Made by a program: the position numbers and the translations under genes
Assembly (NCBI GenBank): GCA_021795795.1
Contig: JAJYPA010000572.1
Location: 1-5,097, forward strand
DNA: 5,097 nucleotides
Direction: 5' to 3'
Source: Pseudomonadota bacterium
Lineage (GTDB): Bacteria; Pseudomonadota; Gammaproteobacteria; Halothiobacillales; Halothiobacillaceae
The notes under the pieces: model-generated
The model's input: the letters and a program-made list of their open reading frames with translations, nothing else
Told to the model about the DNA's origin: nothing
The model's database searches: none
Shown: positions 1-5,097 of the stretch, piece after piece
Layout of the letters: the number at the start of each line of letters is the position of its first letter
How positions within the stretch are numbered: position 1 is the stretch's first letter

Positions 1-118
1 TCGCCTTGCAAGCATCACGCATGGTAAGCCACTGTCGCTGTTCGGCAATGAGCATTTGACGCTCGTTGCTATCCTTATTAGTAGCGGCCAAGGCGTGGTG
101 ATAGGCCTCGGCAAGTCT
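1..118 (-). pseudogene. LprI/DUF1311-family domain fragment, lacking its upstream part and running off the left edge
   Basis: Read on the minus strand from 118 down to 1, one frame gives a peptide beginning RLAEAYHHALAAT and continuing to AEQRQWLTMRDAC. The spaced pattern L-A-x-A-Y, then QR-x-W-L, then RD-x-C is the hallmark of the LprI/DUF1311 family. These are small, usually exported proteins named after a mycobacterial lysozyme inhibitor; most have no proven role. The family normally has a signal peptide, a cysteine and a Leu-Asp pair just upstream of the L-A-x-A-Y segment. Here the frame instead continues into AT-rich sequence reading W-F-Y-L-Y-T, which does not match the family. It then meets a stop (TGA) at 188-190 without an ATG. 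The 5' part therefore appears to be lost, and the break coincides with a sharp drop in GC. The 3' end lies beyond the window. The domain assignment is fairly firm; the pseudogene status is inferred, since an unusual N-terminus cannot be excluded. Confidence 0.6.
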
Positions 119-126
119 TGTATATA
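113..126. other. Composition breakpoint, probable insertion or recombination junction
   Basis: Bases 1-117 are about 55% G+C by direct count, whereas bases 121-180 are about 32%. The change falls where the LprI-like reading frame stops resembling its family, between roughly 116 and 121. The two independent signals agree on the same few bases. No tRNA end, transposon terminal repeat or obvious target-site duplication can be seen here, and the other end of the presumed insert is not in the window. The mechanism is therefore unknown. Confidence 0.45.
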
Positions 127-135
127 GGTAAAACC

Positions 136-142
136 AGAGGTG
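136..142 (+). promoter_or_regulatory. Shine-Dalgarno-like AGAGGTG that favours the ATG at 151
   Basis: The purine-rich AGAGGTG lies about 9-10 bases ahead of the ATG at 151 and is the best ribosome binding site near the start of the 151-882 gene. It argues against the in-frame TTG at 118, which has no such site. The GTG at 142 overlaps the site itself. A further in-frame ATG at 163 has only a weaker purine run before it. A TATATA at 121-126 could be a -10 element, but no matching -35 box is visible about 17 bases upstream, so I do not call a promoter. Confidence 0.4.
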
Positions 143-150
143 TGGAAAAT

Positions 151-882
151 ATGGGAAAAAGCATGAATTTTTCTTACACAAATAGGGTCATGTTAGAACA
201 ATTTGACGCATCCTGTATTCAGTATGGAAAATCTGTTCGCATCCTTACAGTTGATTGTCCAGCGCTAAGACTATTATATGATGCCCTCGCAGCCAAGTCT
301 TTTTCTGAACAAGAGGTGTCACGCAGGATTGCCTTGGCGATGGAAATCAAGTTGTCACTTTTGCACACATATTATGATCTTGCAACTCTTGCTGGCATTG
401 AGAATGAAAACATTGTACCAGAATTAAAAAGAGTGGCTTATATTCCGCTGGAAGATCACGTATCGTTTGCACTAGCGCTTCGAAGATCGCGCACCGCATT
501 TGCTCTCGTTACCAGGATTCGCTCATTATGGGATAAATTATTCATATACGTAGTGATGACTAATGAATCCGATGATATCCTGCATAGTCTCGATAATGCA
601 AAAAGCAAAAGGCGCTTCTTTTTTAAAAGGTATAAGTGCGGCGTAGCCAATTTGCTGCCAGAAGAAATTCATGAGGCGAATAATGATATTAAGACATTAG
701 ACGAGAAATATCGCACACCGGAATTGCATGGTTATGGTTCAATCCGGGGATGGGTTTTCGACACGCCTGCTGAATGGGGGACTCCTTACTTAAGTGGCAT
801 TATGGCGCATTGGAATATGGTGTCAAAATTCGCCTGGAAAATCTTTGAAGAGGTTAGCAGTAAAAAATCATCATTTGACTGA
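151..882 (+). CDS. Hypothetical helical protein with HEPN-like R-x4-H motif (243 aa)
   Basis: I do not recognise this gene with certainty. The chosen ATG has an AGAGGTG 9-10 bases upstream; in-frame TTG at 118 and GTG at 142 are less likely. The protein has no signal peptide or convincing membrane segment and looks almost wholly alpha-helical, suggesting a cytosolic protein. Residues about 113-134 form a helix containing RSLWDKLF. Residues 187-194, YRTPELHG, contain R188-x4-H193, followed by a Trp-containing C-terminal helical region (GSIRGW, then AHWNMVSKFAW). A helix with a 'LWDK' core followed by Arg-x4-His near the C-terminal helix resembles HEPN domains, in which the R-x4-6-H pair is the RNase active site of toxins and abortive-infection proteins. 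That assignment is inference from motif layout only. The gene is AT-rich (roughly 40% GC, many AAA, ATT and TTT codons), unlike the flanking 55-60% GC DNA, a sign of horizontal acquisition. It stands alone on the plus strand and converges on the helicase gene 274 bases away, so it is not part of its operon. Coding status is good: the frame is long, ends in TGA and has a plausible RBS. Confidence 0.7.
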   Translation: MGKSMNFSYTNRVMLEQFDASCIQYGKSVRILTVDCPALRLLYDALAAKSFSEQEVSRRIALAMEIKLSLLHTYYDLATLAGIENENIVPELKRVAYIPLEDHVSFALALRRSRTAFALVTRIRSLWDKLFIYVVMTNESDDILHSLDNAKSKRRFFFKRYKCGVANLLPEEIHEANNDIKTLDEKYRTPELHGYGSIRGWVFDTPAEWGTPYLSGIMAHWNMVSKFAWKIFEEVSSKKSSFD

Positions 883-894
883 CCAATCGATTGG
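883..894. repeat. Perfect 12-base palindrome CCAATCGATTGG directly after the stop codon
   Basis: CCAATCGATTGG begins at the base after the TGA of the 151-882 gene and is fully self-complementary. It has no loop and is not followed by a T-tract, so it is not a standard intrinsic terminator. A dimeric-protein binding site is possible but unsupported; chance is also possible in a sequence of this length. Confidence 0.35.
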
Positions 895-1023
895 CATGTA
901 ATCCGGGCGTTTGGTCATCTAAAATGAAAGCGCATCTATATGGTTTTGCGGTATCATCACCTAACTACACAGGACATCATTTTAAATGCTGTATATGCTT
1001 AAATAGAAATTTTGTTACCCACT

Positions 1024-1050
1024 CATGTAGTATCCCAGTGATGCTTCATG
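1024..1050. repeat. Imperfect inverted repeat in the convergent spacer
   Basis: The segment starts with CATGTAGTATCC and ends with GATGCTTCATG. The two 12-base arms match at about 9 of 12 positions around a very short centre. It could fold in RNA from either strand and might mark the 3' end of one of the convergent transcripts. It lacks the GC-rich stem and T-tract of an intrinsic terminator, so the role is open. Confidence 0.2.
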
Positions 1051-1156
1051 AATCGCGCAGTCTCAATGACCGCTTCCGCTGCATCACCGACCATTTCACT
1101 GCGCCCACATCACGCCGCTTGGTGCTCCAGAGCAAACACCTCTCTCTATCCAAAAG

Positions 1157-4100
1157 CTATTGGTTCACTGCGGTGATCGCGTCCTTGATGACATCGGACA
1201 CCTGATCCACCTCGTCCCTTTCGGCTGACACAGCCTTCCAAGTACGTTTCTCTACAAGGCTCGGAGCACGGTCTAGTGCCCCGAGCGGTTCAATTCCCAT
1301 AGCCGAGAGGCATTCGATAAGCTCCCCGAACACATCCTCTTTCCGGAGCGTCCAGGTCGACGCGAAACAACGCCAGAAAGTCCAGCCAGCACGCTCAAGC
1401 ACGCGCTGCCGGTTCATATCCTGCTGCCACCGGTCTGGGCCGTGGTATTCATCACCATCACACTCGACAGCAAGTCGCGTGTCGCCTGGGCCCTCAACGA
1501 CCAAATCGATTCGATATGCCCCGGACTTAACCTGTGGGATCACTCGGTAGCCGGCCTTTGTCAGGTGAATGTATACGTCCCGTTCGAAGCCGGACTCGCA
1601 CAAGTCAAGCAGGTGTGCAGCACCCTCGCTGTCTGCGACTAGAGGCTTATCAAAATGGCTCAGGAGTGTAAGCCGCAGGTCCTTGTCAGACAGGTGCGAC
1701 CCGGCAACCGATCGCACTAAGTACATCCGGTCACGCGCCCGGCTAGCTGCAACGTTGAAACGCTGCTCGAACATATTCCCGGAAATCGCCTTAGACCTGC
1801 TGGGATCAACCACCATCGAGAGGAATATAATGTCGCGCTCGCTGCCTTGGAAAGTTCGGGCGTCGCCACACTCAAATTTCCGATGGATCAACTCAGTAGC
1901 CGGGCATCGCATCCGCACCACGCTGTCGATATGCTTGGCTTGCTCCATCCCGAGGAGGGAGACCACCCCCAAGGTACGACTAGCGTACTGTTCATCCTTG
2001 AGAATAGCGGCAATCTCTTCAGCGATGACATCGGCTTCCTGCGCATTGCAGTCGTGCCGATCACGCTGCCCACCCTCGACGTAGATATCCACAAGTGGCG
2101 GGTCGATGCGCTCGGAAGCCTTGGGGATACGCAGGGGCTGAATGCCGTTTTTGTAGAAGGTCGAGTTCGAGTAGGCGATGATTGGTGGCACGCAACGGAA
2201 ATGCTCGCGAAGCATCACCTGTTCGGCCGCAAACACCCGCGCCGCAAGTTCATAGAGCGACTTCTCCGGAGTCATTTCGATGCCGTACGGCTGCCCTCCG
2301 AGGAAGCGGTGCTTCAGTTCGTCGATCCGCTGGCTCAATACGAACCCTGCATCTGGCGATACCTGCTTGTCATCACCAACCACTAATATTTTTTTCCCGC
2401 GAACGATGGCCGGTAATGCCCAAAGGTTTGACTGACTGGCTTCATCTACGATAACCAAGTCGAAGACCCCAATGTCCGGCGGCATGGACTCGGAGATCTT
2501 TGCATGGCTCATGATCCAGCAAGGAACCGCACCGGCAGCATCAAGCATGGACTCGCGGGCATCGCGGCGGTAGCGGACGGCATTCGGCCCCGTGCCCATG
2601 CCGATTTTCCGGATGGCGGTCGCATAACCAGCCAATGCCTGAAGCACTTTGGGTGTGGAGTTGCGTTTGGTCTCGAGCCAAGCCGCTTTGGAAATCATGT
2701 CCTTATAGAGCTTGGATAATCCACCTTCCAGATTCTGTCTCCGGACAGCCAACGCCTTCAGCTCATCACGTGACTCGATGCTGTTCAGATGCGACTTCAT
2801 CCGTGCCCAGTTCCATGCCTGACGCCATGAGGCCGGAAAGACCGCGTCTTCGCCTGTGCTGGCAATCGGAATGGTGCGAACCCGGGCAGCTAGCTTGGTT
2901 GCACCGGCTCTCTCCAAACGCGCGGCGCTATCGCGAATGTAGGTTACCTCAGCGGACAGTCCAGCAATTCGGCGCAGTTCCATAACAAGCTCGGTGAACC
3001 GGCTGGCCATACGGCTCGCCTCCAGGCTGGGGTTGCCCAGATCCTGGTCTACGAACGTACGGAGATCCTCGGATATCGGCCCGGTCTTTCCCGCCAGCTT
3101 TTCCTGTAACGTGCTCAGCCTGGTGGCTGCGCTAGACAGATCCGACCGGGTCAGGTGGCTAAGGAGCTGCTTTCGAACGTCGCGCAGTTCAGATGAGCCA
3201 CCGCACAACTTAGCGGTGGGAACGTGCTCGAAAACGGCCTCAGCCTTTCCTGGGAGGGTCTCATCGTAGAACCGCGCAAGGGTGTGTGCCTTTCTGGCCG
3301 CCACGGCAACGAGCTCAATTTCGCGTAGGGACTCGACGCCACCGCTGAGCCTCGGCACCGAAAGCGCGTCGGCGAACTGATTCCAGCGCGCGAGGAATGA
3401 GGTAACCCGGCCATGCAGGGCGACGTATCGCTGAATGTGCGCCCAATCACCATTACCGTTCGGAGTCAGGCCAGCAACCCGGATCGAGGACAGCAGGCTC
3501 TTGGTGTCACCGGCACCGAAGGAAATCAACCCAAATGGCTTGCCGGTTTCTGCTGCGCGCGCAATGGCCTCGAGCACCTTGGGGCTGGTGAGCCCCTCGC
3601 TCGGGAAGTTCACCGGCTTGATCAGGAACTCAGCCCGGGCTTGAACCAGATGGTCCACGTCGGCGGACAGCATCTCCAGAGCTTGCCGCTCTGATGCGAA
3701 GGACGAAACACGGCACCGCACTCGCAGTTCCATGGGCCAATCGCCGTCGATGGCCTCGAGCTCCACCACGAGTGCTAATGCCTTATCAATGCTGGCGAGC
3801 AACTCGCGGGCGGACTGCAGCACCTCTGCGGTCAAACCCTTCAGCGGAAGAAGCTGTCCGTTCTTTACTTGGCTGTCGAGCTTTTTCATCTGGCTGAGCA
3901 CGTTGTGCAGCTCGGCGATATCTGCTGGGTTGGGCAAGTCGTCAGCGGAAGGAATCGATGCCGACACGTAGATCAAGTCCGCACCCAACTTACGGCGGTA
4001 TTCGCGCAGCGTGCCGGCTTCGTTTTCCGAGAAGGGTGGGGCCTGCCCGGGCGAGAGCGAGAGAACATCATCGAACCATGCGTAATCGTCCTGACCGCGC

Positions 4101-5097
4101 ACGACCAGCTCCGCCAAATTCTGCGCGCGCATCGGCACGCCGTCGACCTTGATCTCCGAAAGCTGGTTGATGGCGATCTCGTCCACCCGGCGGTCGATGG
4201 TCGACAGCTCAGAATGCGTACGATCGATAGTCTGCTGGAGGATGCTGATTTGCTCCCGCATCTCTTCTGGGTTGATCTGGGATACCTGATGCTGGATGGC
4301 CTCGATGGAGCCCTGAAATTGGCGCATGCCCTCCCGGTCGCTGGTAAGCAGCGCCACTGTCAGATCCCGCACCTCCTCGGGGATTTTTGACTGCAGCACC
4401 TCGAGCGCAGGCTCGCCTCGCGATGTGACCAGTACCCTGCGGCCGGTGGCAAGGTAGTGGCAGATGATGTTGGCGATTGTGTGGGTTTTGCCGGTGCCAG
4501 GCGGCCCCTGCACAGTTACACCGGCGGCACGCTCAAGCCGCTGGACGATGGTGACCTGTTCGCTGTTGTAGGGCAGCGGGAAATACAGCTCCTGCGGCTT
4601 GCCGCCCCCCTCGTAGTTGCCCCTGCTAGAGATGCCACGGAAGTTCACCGTCTCGTACTCAACCGGTTTGTCCGATGGAGGGGAAACCAGTGCCAGCGGC
4701 CCGACCGGGATATCGCACCCGTTCGCGAGTTGATCCCGCAGCCGTTTCAGGTCTTCGATAAGATAGTTGTTCGCGCGAGGCCGCGAGAATAATACCCAGG
4801 TGTCGGTCACGACTAAGTGCTGTCCCGCTGGCGGAACGGGCGCGTGTGCAGCTAGAACCTCCTGGTACGAGCCTTTGCTGTTGAGATTCGTTGCCGCCAG
4901 CTTGAGCACATCAGAGTAGCTGCTGGGATCGAACGGGGTAACGGGCCGATCCTTGTGCTTGGCCAGGTGCTCCCTGGCCGCTTTCTCGACTTCGGCCGCA
5001 CCATTCACCTGACAGGCCACGAAGGCGTCCATCTCGACGCGCGTATCTGTCGCGCGGGGGCGCACCTCAATGGCCATAGTCTGCTCATTCAGAGCGA
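1157..5097 (-). CDS. Superfamily 1 helicase with C-terminal Vsr/DUF559-like nuclease domain, N-terminus outside window (Hhe-like defence candidate)
   Basis: Residues are counted from the ATG at 5077, the first in the visible frame. The frame stays open through the right edge (ALNEQT precede that Met) and the ATG has no Shine-Dalgarno, so I take the gene as 5'-partial; 1306 residues plus are visible, ending in TAG at 1157-1159. Order of parts: a Q-motif-like PYNSEQ (169-174); Walker A GPPGTGKT (191-198, bases 4484-4507); motif Ia VLVTSRGEPAL (215-225); a roughly 640-residue insertion with predicted coiled coil around 255-310 and 760-805; PCWIMS (852-857); Walker B DLVIVDEASQ (873-882); motif III GDDKQVSP (901-908); motif IV REHFRC (957-962); motif V QGSERD (1077-1082); motif VI VAASRARD (1109-1116). 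This is the UPF1/Dna2-type SF1 set, so ATP-driven nucleic acid translocation or unwinding is expected. Residues about 1160-1258 are a PD-(D/E)XK fold of the Vsr/DUF559 type: E1165, D1191 in RIDLVV, then E1205 and D1207 in VECDGDEYH, then R1223 and a GWTFWR strand. All helicase and nuclease motifs look intact. Helicase plus Vsr-like nuclease fusions occur in antiphage proteins such as Hhe; defence is inferred, not shown. A DNA repair role is the alternative. Confidence 0.88.
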   Translation of the reverse strand, partial: ALNEQTMAIEVRPRATDTRVEMDAFVACQVNGAAEVEKAAREHLAKHKDRPVTPFDPSSYSDVLKLAATNLNSKGSYQEVLAAHAPVPPAGQHLVVTDTWVLFSRPRANNYLIEDLKRLRDQLANGCDIPVGPLALVSPPSDKPVEYETVNFRGISSRGNYEGGGKPQELYFPLPYNSEQVTIVQRLERAAGVTVQGPPGTGKTHTIANIICHYLATGRRVLVTSRGEPALEVLQSKIPEEVRDLTVALLTSDREGMRQFQGSIEAIQHQVSQINPEEMREQISILQQTIDRTHSELSTIDRRVDEIAINQLSEIKVDGVPMRAQNLAELVVRGQDDYAWFDDVLSLSPGQAPPFSENEAGTLREYRRKLGADLIYVSASIPSADDLPNPADIAELHNVLSQMKKLDSQVKNGQLLPLKGLTAEVLQSARELLASIDKALALVVELEAIDGDWPMELRVRCRVSSFASERQALEMLSADVDHLVQARAEFLIKPVNFPSEGLTSPKVLEAIARAAETGKPFGLISFGAGDTKSLLSSIRVAGLTPNGNGDWAHIQRYVALHGRVTSFLARWNQFADALSVPRLSGGVESLREIELVAVAARKAHTLARFYDETLPGKAEAVFEHVPTAKLCGGSSELRDVRKQLLSHLTRSDLSSAATRLSTLQEKLAGKTGPISEDLRTFVDQDLGNPSLEASRMASRFTELVMELRRIAGLSAEVTYIRDSAARLERAGATKLAARVRTIPIASTGEDAVFPASWRQAWNWARMKSHLNSIESRDELKALAVRRQNLEGGLSKLYKDMISKAAWLETKRNSTPKVLQALAGYATAIRKIGMGTGPNAVRYRRDARESMLDAAGAVPCWIMSHAKISESMPPDIGVFDLVIVDEASQSNLWALPAIVRGKKILVVGDDKQVSPDAGFVLSQRIDELKHRFLGGQPYGIEMTPEKSLYELAARVFAAEQVMLREHFRCVPPIIAYSNSTFYKNGIQPLRIPKASERIDPPLVDIYVEGGQRDRHDCNAQEADVIAEEIAAILKDEQYASRTLGVVSLLGMEQAKHIDSVVRMRCPATELIHRKFECGDARTFQGSERDIIFLSMVVDPSRSKAISGNMFEQRFNVAASRARDRMYLVRSVAGSHLSDKDLRLTLLSHFDKPLVADSEGAAHLLDLCESGFERDVYIHLTKAGYRVIPQVKSGAYRIDLVVEGPGDTRLAVECDGDEYHGPDRWQQDMNRQRVLERAGWTFWRCFASTWTLRKEDVFGELIECLSAMGIEPLGALDRAPSLVEKRTWKAVSAERDEVDQVSDVIKDAITAVNQ

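Larger units (their letters stand above)
883..1156. other. Convergent intergenic region without a gene
   Basis: These 274 bases separate the 3' ends of the two convergent genes. The left part, to about 1020, is AT-rich like the upstream gene. From about 1040 onward the composition approaches that of the helicase gene, so the boundary between the two DNA types probably lies inside this spacer. A plus-strand frame from a TTG at 891 to 1205 (104 codons) has no RBS, is Cys/Ser-rich and low-complexity in appearance, and runs into the helicase gene antisense; I do not regard it as a gene. Two weak hairpin-forming stretches (1024-1050 and 1121-1140) are present, but neither is followed by a run of T on either strand. 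No clear intrinsic terminator serves either gene. Confidence 0.5.

Noticed and set aside
118..150. TTG at 118 as start of the HEPN-like gene
   Set aside because: There is no RBS ahead of it and it sits on the composition breakpoint; ATG 151 has an AGAGGTG at suitable distance.
456..650. Minus-strand 64-codon frame inside the HEPN-like gene
   Set aside because: It is antisense to the longer, better supported plus-strand gene and has neither a plausible RBS nor a motif.
1121..1140. Possible hairpin (GGTG/CACC with inner TGCTC/GAGCA) shortly past the helicase stop, considered as its terminator
   Set aside because: The two pairings compete with one another, the stem is short, and no T-tract follows on the minus strand.
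891..1205. Plus-strand frame of 104 codons starting with TTG after the HEPN-like gene
   Set aside because: It has no Shine-Dalgarno, starts inside the palindrome, has no recognisable motif and overlaps the 3' end of the helicase gene antisense.
1569..2386. Overlapping plus-strand open frames of 171 and 179 codons opposite the helicase gene
   Set aside because: They are antisense to the highly conserved helicase motifs III to VI, have no ribosome binding site and read as Arg/Ser/Pro-rich shadow translations expected from GC-rich coding DNA.
3869..4390. Plus-strand open frame of 173 codons
   Set aside because: It lies wholly antisense to the helical insertion of the helicase; its composition mirrors the opposite strand and no domain is recognisable.
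1..5097. CRISPR arrays, tRNA or rRNA genes, insertion sequences, tandem repeats
   Set aside because: I found no regularly spaced repeats, cloverleaf-like sequence, transposase motif or terminal inverted repeats in the window.

Overview
The window looks like an accessory (genomic-island type) stretch from a GC-rich Gram-negative bacterium, most likely a proteobacterium. That assignment rests on base composition and on a LprI/DUF1311-like fragment at the left edge. No taxonomic marker is present, so the species is open.

Layout. Positions 1-118 hold, on the minus strand, the tail of a LprI/DUF1311-type domain at about 55% GC. It loses its upstream half near position 118, where composition drops abruptly to about 32% GC over the next 60 bases. 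Positions 151-882 (plus strand, roughly 40% GC) encode a 243-residue all-helical-looking protein of unknown function. It carries an R-x4-H motif in a context resembling HEPN ribonuclease families. Positions 883-1156 are a gene-free convergent intergenic region that starts with a perfect 12-base palindrome. Positions 1157-5097 (minus strand, about 58-60% GC) are filled by one very large open frame. It encodes a superfamily 1 helicase (UPF1/Dna2-like motif set) with a huge helical insertion between motifs Ia and II and a C-terminal Vsr/DUF559-like nuclease domain. This frame stays open through the right edge, so its true N-terminus is outside the window.

Interpretation. A large SF1 helicase fused to a Vsr-like nuclease is an architecture known from antiphage defence proteins; Hhe-type single-protein systems are the closest I recall. 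Next to it lies a low-GC candidate HEPN-like gene of evidently different origin, beside a truncated gene that marks a likely insertion boundary. Together these suggest a piece of a defence island. The two complete or near-complete genes converge rather than forming an operon, so a joint function is not shown by the sequence. They may simply be independent cargo of the same island.
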